Positions 1 through 8,442 of a stretch of DNA of 64,000 bases are shown piece after piece; within the stretch, counting starts at the first letter, position 1; every line of letters starts with the position of its first letter. A program made the translations under genes and the position numbers. The notes under the pieces were generated by a model. That model was not told the origin of the DNA and did not search any database. It worked only from the letters and a program-made list of their open reading frames with translations. This stretch comes from Halococcus saccharolyticus DSM 5350 (GTDB lineage: Archaea > Halobacteriota > Halobacteria > Halobacteriales > Halococcaceae): assembly GCF_000336915.1 (NCBI RefSeq), contig NZ_AOMD01000012.1, forward strand, positions 1 to 64,000. The letters run 5' to 3'.

Positions 1-96
1 GCACGAGCGTGACAGCAGACGACAACGAGGGCAGCGTACCGGCAACCGATCACGATCGAGTTCCGACGATCGGGGGCGGACCACGGGAGGTGTCGT

Positions 97-801
97 GTGA
101 GCCTGCTCGCTGTTTCGGCCCTCGACGCCGGCTACGGCGACCTCCAGGTGCTGTCCGGAGTCGATCTGACGGTGGAGCAAGACGAGTACGTCGCCGTCGT
201 CGGCCCGAACGGTGCCGGAAAGTCAACCGCGATGAAGGCCCTCTTCGGTCTCGCCGACCGGATGGACGGGGCGATCGCCTTCGACGGCACCGACATCACC
301 GATCGCCCGCCGGAGTCGATCATCCACGAGGGGATGAACTACGTCCCACAGACCGGCAACATCTTCCCGTCGCTGACCGTCGCGGAGAACCTCCGGATGG
401 GATCGTACATCCTCGATTCGACCCCCGAAGAACGCCGCGAGTCGGTTTACGACCGGTTCCCGGTCCTTCGCGAGCGACTCGACGAGTCTGCGGGCACGCT
501 GTCGGGCGGCCAACAGCAGATGCTGGCAATGGGGTGTGCGCTGCTGCTCGATCCCGATCTGCTGCTGCTCGACGAGCCGTCGGCGGGGCTCGCGCCCGAC
601 CTCGTCGACGAGATGTTCGACAGGATCGACGAGATCAACGAGGCCGGGACCGCCGTGCTGATGGTCGAGCAGAACGCCAAGGAGGCGCTGCGACACTGCG
701 ATCGGGGCTACGTCCTCGCACAGGGCGAGAACCGCTACGAGGGCCCCGGCGAGGAACTGCTTGACGACGAGGAGGTTCGCCGGCAGTTCCTCGGCGGGTG
801 A
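97..801 (+). CDS. livF: ABC transporter ATP-binding protein, LivF type
   Basis: ATPase subunit of an ABC importer, closest in layout to LivF of branched-chain amino acid transporters; it would hydrolyse ATP on the cytoplasmic face of the permease. At 234 residues it is full length for LivF. Walker A GPNGAGKS is at residues 36-43, the Q-loop near 84, the signature LSGGQQQ at 135-141 and Walker B LLLLDEP at 155-161. The H-loop position reads VEQN, as in LivF, instead of a histidine. The GTG start is preceded by GGGAGG at 85-90. Partner genes presumably lie left of the window; the bases before 97 may hold the tail of LivG, but its stop cannot be fixed. The substrate is inferred from family only. 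Confidence 0.9.
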   Translation: MSLLAVSALDAGYGDLQVLSGVDLTVEQDEYVAVVGPNGAGKSTAMKALFGLADRMDGAIAFDGTDITDRPPESIIHEGMNYVPQTGNIFPSLTVAENLRMGSYILDSTPEERRESVYDRFPVLRERLDESAGTLSGGQQQMLAMGCALLLDPDLLLLDEPSAGLAPDLVDEMFDRIDEINEAGTAVLMVEQNAKEALRHCDRGYVLAQGENRYEGPGEELLDDEEVRRQFLGG

Positions 802-833
802 CCGCCCGCCGACCCTGACCGGTCACAACGCGA

Positions 834-1808
834 TCACAGCGCGAGATCGGTGCCGAGTCCCTCCTCTCTCGCGGTCTCGTAGATTGCCGTGGCTGCGGCG
901 ACGTCAAACACCGCCGACCCGACGCTCTCGACCACGACGATCTCCTCGGCCGATTTCCGTCCTGCGCTACCGTCCTCGAACAGCGCCGCCATCGGGACGA
1001 GATCGGCGGCGGTCAGCGACGTTGCGGCGAGATCGCCGATCGTCGCCACTTCTTCGGGCACGTCCGCGAACACGCGCGCCGCACGGTCGAACACCGCAGG
1101 TTCGACCTCCTGTATCCCCGACTCGTACGCTCCGATCGCCACCACGAGCGTGCCAGGCGCGAGCGCGTCGGCCGGGAACACCGGGTCGGTGCTGGTGGTC
1201 GCCGTCACGACCACGTCCACGTCGCGAACGGCGTCGGCGGCCGATTCGGCGGCGCTCGCCGGGATTCCCTCCTCGTTGAGGACCTCGACGCACTCGTGTT
1301 TCGAGTCGCTTGGCGAGTAGACCGCGACGCTCTCGACGTCGCACAGTGCAGCGATGGCCCTCGTCTGCCACCTGGCCTGCGCGCCCGCACCGACGACGCC
1401 GACCCGCACGGGATCGGACGCGAGCTCGCGGGCCGCGAGGCCGCCGATGCAGCCGGTTCGGGCGTTGGTGATCCGCGTCCCATCGAGGACGGCGACGGGC
1501 TCGCCGGTGCGGGCGTCGGCGAGCACGATCTGGGCGTGGAGCGTCGGCAGCCCGCGGTCGGCGTTGCCCTCGTGGATGCTGGCGAGCTTCGTCGCGAAGT
1601 AGTCCTCGCCGTGGACGTACGCGGGCATGACGAGCCCCGTTCCGAGGGGGTCGTCGGATTCGAGTTCTTCGCCGACCGGGTAGTGGGGGCGTTCCGGGCG
1701 TTCGACCGCCCCCGCGGCCTGCTTGACGAGCGCGTGCTCGACCTCGTCGGCGAGCGATTCGAGGGCGAGCACCTGGTCGATCTCGGCGTCGGTGAGAACC
1801 AGGACCAT
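834..1808 (-). CDS. Ornithine cyclodeaminase / mu-crystallin family dehydrogenase
   Basis: NAD(P)-dependent enzyme of the ornithine cyclodeaminase/mu-crystallin family, 324 residues, the normal family length. Members include ornithine cyclodeaminase, archaeal alanine dehydrogenase and ketimine reductases; the sequence does not decide between them. Visible marks are the catalytic-lysine region ATKLASIHEGN (Lys about residue 74), the ARTGCIGGLAARELA segment around 116-130 and the Rossmann motif GAGAQ at 140-144. It is convergent with the ABC ATPase, with 32 bases between the two stops. The ATG at 1808 is the first in frame and gives the usual N-terminus. Confidence 0.9.
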   Translation of the reverse strand: MVLVLTDAEIDQVLALESLADEVEHALVKQAAGAVERPERPHYPVGEELESDDPLGTGLVMPAYVHGEDYFATKLASIHEGNADRGLPTLHAQIVLADARTGEPVAVLDGTRITNARTGCIGGLAARELASDPVRVGVVGAGAQARWQTRAIAALCDVESVAVYSPSDSKHECVEVLNEEGIPASAAESAADAVRDVDVVVTATTSTDPVFPADALAPGTLVVAIGAYESGIQEVEPAVFDRAARVFADVPEEVATIGDLAATSLTAADLVPMAALFEDGSAGRKSAEEIVVVESVGSAVFDVAAATAIYETAREEGLGTDLAL

Positions 1809-1947
1809 GCGTTCGCCATGTCAGTGATCGGGTTTATGGCTTTTCCCGCTCCGGTGTGAGTTCGGGAACGGCTGTAGAACGGCTCGAAAAGCGAAACGGA
1901 CGAGCTTGTCGAACTATTGGAAATTGATGGCTTTCAGGAATCCTGCT

Positions 1948-2000
1948 GCATATAGAGGGTGTAATCAGCAGGAAAATCTGTTGAAAGGGCTGGACAGAAT
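1948..2000 (-). repeat. Dispersed short repeat, copy 1 (left of the 2-3 kb island)
   Basis: Read on the minus strand this stretch contains CTGATTACACCCTCTATATG, resembling the core of a short repeat seen about ten times in the window (for example 26709-26755 and 51792-51835). It lies left of the AT-rich gene at 2097-2969, and a similar sequence in the opposite orientation lies right of that gene at 3021-3065. The resemblance was judged by eye. Confidence 0.4.
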
Positions 2001-2096
2001 GTTGCCTCATATCAAAATCTTTGTATGTCATGCGATGAGGCGGGGTTTATTGAGTATCCCAACACGCTTATACGGAAATACCTGTATCAAACCTCC

Positions 2097-2969
2097 ATGG
2101 CTCTCCCGCTGAGTGACCTGTTTTTCTTGGTTCTTGGGGCATTAGTTGGGGGGTATTTTCAGGCAGGACGGGAGAGGGTGAAACGCATCCGGAACGATGT
2201 TTGTGAACTAATGGCAGACGAAATTCGAAGTGCCAAATTAAATGGCGATATTGACCAGGAAGACAGATGGACGACATGGACTGAGCTTGACGACCTGGTC
2301 AAGCGAGAACTTCCGAATGGATTACGTAAGGAGTTTAGCCGATATTTCCAACTAGTAATTGATTTAGATGAGGAAAAAGATAGACTAGGGTATAGAAATC
2401 AAGAATTAGGGTCAACGTTTGCAGACGGAACTGTAATCTTAGAGTGGGAGAATGATGATCTACATGTGGCGACCGCTGAGTATGATTTACCGACTAAAGA
2501 GGACACAGAGATTCGTTATGGTGCTGAGTTCGAAAATTGGGTGCTGGAATATGGACCTATTCTCTCTGACCTTTTTGAAGAACAGGACTCACCATACCCG
2601 ATTCCAGAAAAAGTGGAAGATGCAATCCGCTCCCATGAGCCAGACCATCATGAATTCCAGAACCTTTGCGAAACGTGGGATTCTATCACCGAAGATGGAT
2701 GGAGCGAATTGATTCACGACTTGTATCTAAGTGCAGAAAGTGATCGATACTCTCTTTATCTCAAGTTGATGGAGAGAAACAAGCGGAAAATCAAGGAATC
2801 AGCTCAGACTATCGACAAATGGTTCACGATCATCGCTAATACAAACATCTACTTTCTGTATTGGTTGACAATTAAAAAGTTGATTGCTGAAATAAGGGAG
2901 TCTGGGGTTCGAGAGGTATTTGAAAATGACACATCACATGAAGCGTACAACTTATCAGAGTTGGAATAG
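2097..2969 (+). CDS. Membrane-anchored protein of unknown function, AT-rich orphan
   Basis: I do not recognise this 290-residue protein. Residues about 3-21 form one hydrophobic helix (LSDLFFLVLGALVGGYF), followed by basic residues, so the remaining roughly 265 residues are probably cytoplasmic. They are highly charged and helical-looking, with a second hydrophobic patch near 245-262 (IIANTNIYFLYWL). Codon use is AT-rich (TTA, AGA, ATA common), unlike both neighbours, which suggests acquisition by transfer. The ATG at 2097 is chosen because it begins just before the membrane helix; the frame is open further upstream to an ATG at 2025. A membrane-anchored effector is possible but pure speculation. 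Confidence 0.7.
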   Translation: MALPLSDLFFLVLGALVGGYFQAGRERVKRIRNDVCELMADEIRSAKLNGDIDQEDRWTTWTELDDLVKRELPNGLRKEFSRYFQLVIDLDEEKDRLGYRNQELGSTFADGTVILEWENDDLHVATAEYDLPTKEDTEIRYGAEFENWVLEYGPILSDLFEEQDSPYPIPEKVEDAIRSHEPDHHEFQNLCETWDSITEDGWSELIHDLYLSAESDRYSLYLKLMERNKRKIKESAQTIDKWFTIIANTNIYFLYWLTIKKLIAEIRESGVREVFENDTSHEAYNLSELE

Positions 2970-3020
2970 TCCGATGTCTCTATATTCCTCACATGCTAGT
3001 AGATAGTGAGATAGGCCCTA

Positions 3021-3065
3021 CGTGCTGATTACGTGCCCGTAGTCGGCACATTACTCACATCAGCC
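3021..3065 (+). repeat. Dispersed short repeat, copy 2 (right of the 2-3 kb island)
   Basis: Contains TGCTGATTACGTGCCCGTAG and a following GGCAC, resembling copy 1 at 1948-2000 in opposite orientation. Together the two bracket the AT-rich orphan gene. Similarity is partial and judged by eye. Confidence 0.35.
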
Positions 3066-3145
3066 GTTGTGGAGTTTAGCGGAACCAAACGAACGATTTC
3101 TCGCTTGGTACTCCCGATGAACACCGTTTCGAGTGCCGCCAGTAG

Positions 3146-3153
3146 ACTTATTC
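3146..3153 (+). promoter_or_regulatory. TATA-like box for the flavin oxidoreductase gene
   Basis: ACTTATTC lies 26-33 bases before the ATG at 3179. That is the spacing expected for a leaderless haloarchaeal transcript, and no Shine-Dalgarno sequence is seen. Confidence 0.5.
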
Positions 3154-3178
3154 GATCACGCGGCCCAAATTCGCCAGC

Positions 3179-4330
3179 ATGAACGTGGTGGTCGTCGGGG
3201 GCGGCATCGTTGGGCTCTCGTCCGCGCACGCGCTCGCCGAGGCCGGTGCGGACGTGACCCTCTGTGAGAGCGGCTCGCTCGGAACGGGGAGCACCGCCCG
3301 CTCGGCGGGCGGGATCAGAACCCAGTTCTCGACGCCGATCAACGTCCGTCTCTCGATCGAGAGCCTGCGGGTCTGGGACCGGTTCGAGGCGGCGTTCGGC
3401 GTCGACATCGCCCACCGGCGGCCAGGCTATCTCTTCCTCGCCCGGACCCCCGAGACGGCCGATCGTTTCCGCGAGAACGTGGCGATGCAGCACGACCTCG
3501 GCGTGGACAGCGAGTTCCTCTCGCCCGCCGAGGCCGTCGAGCGCTGTCCAGGCCTCGATGCCGACCAATTCGTCGGGGCGACCTACAACGCTGCCGACGG
3601 GTTCGCCGACCCGAACCTTGCCGTCCAGGGGTACGCGACGAGCGCTCGGGAGGCCGGCGTCGACATCCGAACGGGGACGCCCGTCGTCGATCTCGTCACC
3701 GACGGCGACGGGGTCACGGGCGTCGAAACCGACGCCGAACGGATCGACGCGGATTTCGTGGTCAACGCTGCGGGCGCGTGGGCAGCGGCCGTCGCCGACC
3801 TGGCGGGAGTCGATCTCCCGATCCACCCGCGCCGCCGGCAGGTCGCGGTCGTTGATCCCAGCCGCCCCCTGTCGGCGGACGTCCCCCTGACGATCGATCT
3901 CGAACGAGGGTCGTACTTCCGACCCGAACGGGACGGGGCCGCGCTGGTCGGCGGTCACTTCGCCGAGACCGAGTCCGACGTCGATCCGGACGCCTACTCG
4001 GACTCGATGGATCTCGACTGGGCGGCCACGGCGGTCGAACGTGCGGCAGCGTACACGAACTACTTCGACGGCGACTCGCGCATCCGCCGCGGGTGGGCCG
4101 GGCTGTACGCCGTGACGCCGGATCACCACCCAATCGTCGAAGAAACGGTGCCTGGCCTGATTACCGCGGCCGGGTTCTCGGGCCACGGGTTCCAGCACGC
4201 GCCCGCCACCGGTCGCCTGGTGGCCGAGCTCTGCACCGACGGCGAGGCGTCGCTGGTCGACATCGAGCCGCTGTCGAGTCGCCGTTTCGACGACGAGGGC
4301 GACGAACTCGTCGAACAGAACGTCGCCTGA
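3179..4330 (+). CDS. FAD-dependent amine oxidase of the DAO family
   Basis: Flavoprotein of the D-amino acid oxidase/sarcosine oxidase/glycine oxidase superfamily, 383 residues. The FAD-binding motif GGGIVG is at residues 7-12, with the typical acidic end of strand 2 (LCE) at 28-30, then the family segment ARSAGGIRTQF near 40-50. Near the C-terminus GFSGHGFQHAPATG matches the second FAD contact of this family. It would oxidise the C-N bond of an amino acid or N-methyl amine; the substrate cannot be read from sequence. It stands alone, followed 105 bases later by a VOC gene on the same strand. Confidence 0.9.
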   Translation: MNVVVVGGGIVGLSSAHALAEAGADVTLCESGSLGTGSTARSAGGIRTQFSTPINVRLSIESLRVWDRFEAAFGVDIAHRRPGYLFLARTPETADRFRENVAMQHDLGVDSEFLSPAEAVERCPGLDADQFVGATYNAADGFADPNLAVQGYATSAREAGVDIRTGTPVVDLVTDGDGVTGVETDAERIDADFVVNAAGAWAAAVADLAGVDLPIHPRRRQVAVVDPSRPLSADVPLTIDLERGSYFRPERDGAALVGGHFAETESDVDPDAYSDSMDLDWAATAVERAAAYTNYFDGDSRIRRGWAGLYAVTPDHHPIVEETVPGLITAAGFSGHGFQHAPATGRLVAELCTDGEASLVDIEPLSSRRFDDEGDELVEQNVA

Positions 4331-4435
4331 AGTCCGGATTGTGCGTCGGCATATTCGACGTTCCGGGGCCGACGCCACACGCTGGAGGGGGGATGAGGGT
4401 TTTTGCGCTTCCGGCGCGGATTGCGGGGGAGAGCC

Positions 4436-5281
4436 ATGACGCGCAGCATCGATCACGTCACGTTCACGGGCAGCGACCTCGAACGCCTGCAGGAGGCCTT
4501 CGAGACGGCCGGCTTCGAGCCGACGTACGGCGGTTCGCACTCGAACGGGGTCACACACATGGCGCTCGTGGGCTTCGAGGACGGGTCGTACGTCGAACTG
4601 ATCGCGAAGCACGACCCCGACGCCACAGCGCCGTGGTGGGACGAGCAGATCGACGGCGACGCCGGGGCGACCGCGTGGGCGGTGCCGACCGACGGGAGCG
4701 ACGCCACGGCCGCACGGCTCCGCGAGGCGGGGTTCGTCGTCCACGGACCGACGGAGTACGCGCGTGAGCGCCTGGACGGGGAACCAGTCGAATGGCGTTT
4801 GACCGTCGTCGGTGAGGGGCCCCAAGGTAGTCGATACCCGATGGTGGTCGAGGACCGCACGCCGCTCGACCGGCGCACGTCGATCACCGAACCAGCCGAG
4901 GAGACCGGGATCGGCGGGCTCTCGACAACGGTCGTGGGGACCGACGAGTTCGAGACGACCGTCGAGGGGTTCGAGGCGTTCTTCGGGACGGAACCGTCGA
5001 CGATCACCGAGTCAACAGGGTTCGGGGCCCGCATCGCCCATTTCCGGGATGCGCCGGTGGCCGTCGCGTCGCCGCTCGACGAGACGTGGCTCGCCGAGCG
5101 CGTCGCAGCGCGTGGAACGCTCCCCTGTGCGTACCTGCTCGACGTCACGGACCCCGCGACGGTCCGCGACCGCTTCGCCCTCGATGGGACGACCGACTGG
5201 AACGAGGACGTGGTCCACTGGCTCGATCTCGACGTTCCCGGTCGCCTGGGCGTTCGCGAGGCAGAGGTCACAGCGCGATAG
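4436..5281 (+). CDS. VOC superfamily protein, glyoxalase-like
   Basis: Two-part vicinal-oxygen-chelate fold protein of 281 residues, of the glyoxalase-like type (PF13468-like). It opens with SIDHVTFTGSDLERLQEAFE, a typical first VOC strand and helix. A second module begins around residue 155 (GIGGLSTTVVGTDEF). Potential metal ligands are the early His and the FEDGSYVELI segment. I start it at ATG 4436 because a GGGGGAGAG tract lies just before it and homology begins there, although the frame stays open to 4403. The substrate is unknown. Confidence 0.8.
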   Translation: MTRSIDHVTFTGSDLERLQEAFETAGFEPTYGGSHSNGVTHMALVGFEDGSYVELIAKHDPDATAPWWDEQIDGDAGATAWAVPTDGSDATAARLREAGFVVHGPTEYARERLDGEPVEWRLTVVGEGPQGSRYPMVVEDRTPLDRRTSITEPAEETGIGGLSTTVVGTDEFETTVEGFEAFFGTEPSTITESTGFGARIAHFRDAPVAVASPLDETWLAERVAARGTLPCAYLLDVTDPATVRDRFALDGTTDWNEDVVHWLDLDVPGRLGVREAEVTAR

Positions 5282-5359
5282 GACGCCATCCGAACGGGCG
5301 ACGACGGAAGCGATCGTTCCACCAGCACCCTTTTCCCCCGGCTCGTCGTCGGGGGAGAC

Positions 5360-5860
5360 ATGACGAACGCGACGCTGCACACCAACCGGGGCGACATCGA
5401 GGTCGAACTCCACGACGAGCGCGCGCCGCGAACGGTCGAGAACTTCGTCGGACTCGCAACTGGCGATCAGGAGTGGGAAGACAACGGCGACACAGTCGAG
5501 AAGCCGCTGTACGACGACGTGGCCTTCCACCGCGTGATCGAGGGGTTCATGATTCAGGGTGGTGACCCCGACGAATCGGGTCGTGGCGGGCCGGGCTACA
5601 CCTTCGACGACGAGTTCCACGACGAGCTCCGCCACGACTCGGCCGGAACGCTCTCGATGGCGAACTCGGGGCCCGATACGAATGGCTCGCAGTTCTTCAT
5701 CACGCTCGACGCCCAGTCCCACCTCGACGACCGCCACGCGGTGTTCGGCGAGGTCACCGACGGCATGGACGTCGTCCGCGAGATCGGCGCGGTCCCGACC
5801 GACGCGAACGATCAGCCCCAGGAAGAGGTCGTTCTCGAATCGGTCGAGATCCACGACTGA
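5360..5860 (+). CDS. ppiA: Peptidyl-prolyl cis-trans isomerase, cyclophilin type
   Basis: Cytoplasmic cyclophilin of 166 residues that speeds proline isomerisation during folding. Core motifs are intact: FHRVIEGFMIQGGD carries the catalytic Arg and Gln, and NGSQFFIT plus LDDRHAVFGEV form the rest of the active-site wall. No signal peptide is visible. A TTTTCC stretch at 5331 lies about 27 bases before the ATG, and GGGGGAGAC sits just before it, so either a leaderless or a short-leader transcript is possible. Confidence 0.95.
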   Translation: MTNATLHTNRGDIEVELHDERAPRTVENFVGLATGDQEWEDNGDTVEKPLYDDVAFHRVIEGFMIQGGDPDESGRGGPGYTFDDEFHDELRHDSAGTLSMANSGPDTNGSQFFITLDAQSHLDDRHAVFGEVTDGMDVVREIGAVPTDANDQPQEEVVLESVEIHD

Positions 5861-5957
5861 GGCCACAAGCACCAGTCCACGAATTGAGCCGGATGGCGAA
5901 CGTCCGCCAACTCGTCCGGCGAAACATCTATGATGTACTGGACGGATACCCGTCGGT

Positions 5958-6104
5958 ATGGCCGACGATACCACGGCGCGCTGTCTGAAGTGTGGGTTCG
6001 AAGCCGCAGGCAGAAACCAGTGGGATTCGGTCGACGCGCCACCGTTGGGTGCACTCACACAGTGTCCCGAGTGCGGGAGTACCGACATCTACACGCGCTC
6101 GTAA
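5958..6104 (+). CDS. Small CxxC zinc-ribbon protein
   Basis: A 48-residue protein with two CxxC pairs, Cys9/Cys12 and Cys36/Cys39 (CLKC and CPEC), spaced as in a single zinc ribbon. The rest is polar and acidic (opening MADDTTAR), as in haloarchaeal coding sequence, and the reading frame is intact from ATG to TAA. Such microproteins are common in haloarchaea and some affect motility or stress responses; nothing here shows the role. It sits between the cyclophilin and the ferredoxin on the same strand. Confidence 0.75.
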   Translation: MADDTTARCLKCGFEAAGRNQWDSVDAPPLGALTQCPECGSTDIYTRS

Positions 6105-6196
6105 CGCCGGGACGGCCGGCTGCAGTGTGCCTCGACGGGTTCGACGGCCGCCAGCCGAACGGTAAACGGAAACCGATCGAGACCTGATATCGGAGT

Positions 6197-6532
6197 ATGG
6201 CCGACGAACCCGTCGATCCGAGCGACATCGGCGAACGCGACGCGCCGCCGGTCGCGGAGAAACCTTACAAGATCATCTTCGAAGCGAACAAATGCATCGC
6301 GGCAGGCAAGTGTGCGGAGGTGTCGGACAACTGGACGATGAGCCTGACGAGCGAGATTGCCCAGCCCGAATCGTACTTCATCGGCGAGGAGGACCTCGAC
6401 GCGAACGTCGAGGCGGCCGAGGTCTGTCCCGCAAAGAAAGATCGGGGTGTGATCCACGTGGTCGACCGCCGGACGAACGAGGAGATCGCGCCCGATCCCG
6501 AGGGCGACGGCACGCTCTCGGTCGATTGGTAG
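6197..6532 (+). CDS. Small ferredoxin, probably [3Fe-4S] type
   Basis: A 111-residue single-cluster ferredoxin. Cys33 and Cys39 (CIAAGKC) and Cys77 (EVCPAKK) are the only visible ligands. The middle cysteine of a classical CxxCxxC motif is absent, which fits a [3Fe-4S] cluster or a [4Fe-4S] with one non-Cys ligand. The N-terminal 22 residues are an acidic tail typical of haloarchaeal proteins. It would act as a cytoplasmic electron carrier; no partner oxidoreductase is adjacent. The tRNA-Leu gene starts 48 bases downstream. Confidence 0.85.
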   Translation: MADEPVDPSDIGERDAPPVAEKPYKIIFEANKCIAAGKCAEVSDNWTMSLTSEIAQPESYFIGEEDLDANVEAAEVCPAKKDRGVIHVVDRRTNEEIAPDPEGDGTLSVDW

Positions 6533-6579
6533 CCCGGAGACCGAAACCGACTTTTCTCCGAGTGCGTAGGAGCGGACGG

Positions 6580-6664
6580 GCGAGGGTGGCCGAGTCTGGC
6601 CAAAGGCGGCGGGCTTAAGACCCGCTCTCTCAGGAGTTCGTGCGTTCAAATCGCATCCCTCGCA
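6580..6664 (+). tRNA. tRNA-Leu (anticodon UAA)
   Basis: The acceptor stem GCGAGGG pairs with CCCTCGC at the 3' end, followed by discriminator A. The anticodon stem GCGGG/CCCGC encloses the loop CTTAAGA, giving anticodon TAA. A long variable arm (class II) fits leucine. The T arm GTGCG-TTCAAAT-CGCAT is intact. CCA is not encoded and no intron is seen. A short T run follows at 6666-6669. Confidence 0.95.
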
Positions 6665-6710
6665 CTTTTGCGTCGATCGCCGAACAGCGACGATTTTATC
6701 ACGATTCCCC

Positions 6711-7112
6711 ATGAGCACCCGGATGATGGACTCCGACCTCCTCGCCGACGGGCCGGCCGACCGTCTCGTTCGAGTCGCCCGCACCGCGACCGGCGACAGC
6801 CTCCGCTCGGTCACCTACTTCACCAGAAGTGACTACGACCAGCTCTACCTCCGGGACGATCTCGAACAGGACGCCGACCTGATGAGTTTCATCGGTCACG
6901 AGTGGCACGACTTCAAGAACACCCGCAACGCCTACCAGAACTCCGAGTTGGGGACCTACCGCCACACCATCCGAGTGTTCGAAAACGGCTTTCTCCTCCG
7001 GATCACCACCGACCGCGACGGCGTGTTCGTGACCACCGACGGACTGACGATGCAGGACTTCGAGGCGGTCGCGAACGCAGTTACCACCGTTCTGGAAGAC
7101 CGCACCGAGTAG
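6711..7112 (+). CDS. Conserved haloarchaeal protein (DUF7522-like)
   Basis: A 133-residue soluble protein of a family widespread in haloarchaea, which I recall as DUF7522. Recognisable parts are GDSLRSVTYF near residue 24, YDQLYLRDDLEQDADL in the middle and YRHTIRVFENGFLLRI, the best conserved strand pair. No catalytic motif is visible and the function is unknown. The first ATG (6711) is taken; ATG codons four and five residues later are alternatives. It lies just after the tRNA gene. Confidence 0.8.
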   Translation: MSTRMMDSDLLADGPADRLVRVARTATGDSLRSVTYFTRSDYDQLYLRDDLEQDADLMSFIGHEWHDFKNTRNAYQNSELGTYRHTIRVFENGFLLRITTDRDGVFVTTDGLTMQDFEAVANAVTTVLEDRTE

Positions 7113-7165
7113 TTTCTCGGAGCGGGTGACGACGTGCTTTTGACCAGCAAGGGCGAACCGACCAC

Positions 7166-7663
7166 ATGACCAACGACGCGCCCAGCACCGACGGGTTCGA
7201 CAGTCATAGCGCGTTCGAGCCGACCGACGACGGGTTCGCGCTTACTACCATCCCGTTCGACAGCCAGGCCGAGGCCACTGAGTCGGGCTACCGAATCGAT
7301 ATCCACGTCCCGACGCTCGACGCTGCCACCGAGGAGTCGGTCGCGGAAGCGGTACGGGAGGGCTGGTTCGAGACGTTCGAACGCCGGCTCGCGGACGCCG
7401 GCGGCGTGACGCGCGGGAACGTCGACGTTCCGGCACCGTCCGTCGAGCGCGACGCTGGCACAGTGAGGGTCACGTTCGCGTTCGAGCACGACGATCTGGC
7501 GGGGGCGGCCGATGCCGCGAAGGCGCTGGCGGAGTACGTCGAGGGAACGTACGTCGAGGGGATCGTGCCCGGCTACACCTACGAGCCGCCGGTCGCCGAT
7601 CTGCTCGCCCGAGCACGTCAGCAGGGTGATGGCGAAGGGTCGAGCGGGGCGATGCCGCTCTGA
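7166..7663 (+). CDS. Conserved haloarchaeal protein (DUF5813)
   Basis: A 165-residue protein matching the haloarchaeal DUF5813 family: an FxxxDDGFALTT opening, VPTLDAAT in the middle, GWFETFERRL and the C-terminal EYVEGTYVEGIVPGY. It is soluble with no signal or membrane segment. The function is unknown. A TTTT stretch at 7139-7142 lies about 25 bases before the ATG, suggesting a leaderless transcript. It converges on the TrkA-type gene, 21 bases between stops. Confidence 0.85.
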   Translation: MTNDAPSTDGFDSHSAFEPTDDGFALTTIPFDSQAEATESGYRIDIHVPTLDAATEESVAEAVREGWFETFERRLADAGGVTRGNVDVPAPSVERDAGTVRVTFAFEHDDLAGAADAAKALAEYVEGTYVEGIVPGYTYEPPVADLLARARQQGDGEGSSGAMPL

Positions 7664-7684
7664 ATGCGAGCGTGGACGAACGGA

Positions 7685-8374
7685 TCAGGCGTCGCCGGCC
7701 GCACGGCTCGTGTCGCCGGCGATGATCCGACGAACGTCGCCGAGGACGCCGAAGTCCGCGAGTGCCACTACCCGATCGCCCTCTTCGAGTGAGTCGTCGG
7801 CGTGAGGGAGTCCGAGCGCCGACCCCTCCTTGCCGAACGCCAACAGCCGGGCGTCGCCGGGGAGTTCGAGTTCGCTCAGAGTGTACCCGCGGGTCGGTGA
7901 GTCCGGCGTGATGGTGAACTCCACGAGCTGGAGATGGTGGGCGATGTCGGCGATCGCGCGGATCGTCCCGCCGAGCAGGGCGTTTTTCGCGCCGATCGCG
8001 CCGAGGCGTTCGGGGTAGATCACCTCGTCGACCTCCGCGGCGTACTTCCGGTAGATCCCTTCGTACTCGTCGTTGTCGATGCGCATCACGGTCCGACACC
8101 CACGGGATTTGGCGATCAGACACGCCATGATGTTGGTGGTCACGTCGCCGGTCAGCGCCCCCACTGCGTCGGCCTCCTCGATCCCAGCGTCGACGAGGTC
8201 GTCCTCGTTTCCGCCGTCGCCGTCGAGGATGTCGACGATCTCGAGACGTTCGCCCCAGAGGCGTTCAAGCTGGTCGGGATCGTTCTCGATCACGGTCCCC
8301 TCGTGGCCCTCCTCGGCGAGCACTCTCGCTGTTCGGAGCCCGACCCGGCCGGCACCCACGATGACGAATCGCAT
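7685..8374 (-). CDS. trkA: TrkA-type potassium uptake regulator (RCK_N-RCK_C)
   Basis: Cytoplasmic gating subunit of a K+ uptake system, 229 residues. The RCK_N Rossmann domain occupies about residues 1-120 with GAGRVG at 7-12, the acidic strand end VIEND near 28-32, and ALTGDVTTN near 74. The RCK_C domain follows from about 140, with RGYTLSEL and LEEGDRVVALA. No membrane helices are present, so it must act on a separate TrkH/channel partner not found here. In salt-in haloarchaea this ties to cytoplasmic K+ control. Confidence 0.85.
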   Translation of the reverse strand: MRFVIVGAGRVGLRTARVLAEEGHEGTVIENDPDQLERLWGERLEIVDILDGDGGNEDDLVDAGIEEADAVGALTGDVTTNIMACLIAKSRGCRTVMRIDNDEYEGIYRKYAAEVDEVIYPERLGAIGAKNALLGGTIRAIADIAHHLQLVEFTITPDSPTRGYTLSELELPGDARLLAFGKEGSALGLPHADDSLEEGDRVVALADFGVLGDVRRIIAGDTSRAAGDA

Positions 8375-8442
8375 ACCTCCCGTACACCGAGGACTACCAA
8401 TAACCTTACTCCGCTCGCGGCTCCGCGGACCGACCCGGCTCC

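Noticed and set aside
1-96. C-terminus of LivG
   Set aside because: Two frames remain open over this stretch and a third stops at position 12; the true end of the upstream gene cannot be chosen.
3029-4825. 598-residue open frame on the minus strand
   Set aside because: Arg/Asp/Val-rich antisense shadow of the flavin oxidoreductase and VOC genes, typical of high-GC haloarchaeal DNA; it has no recognisable domain.
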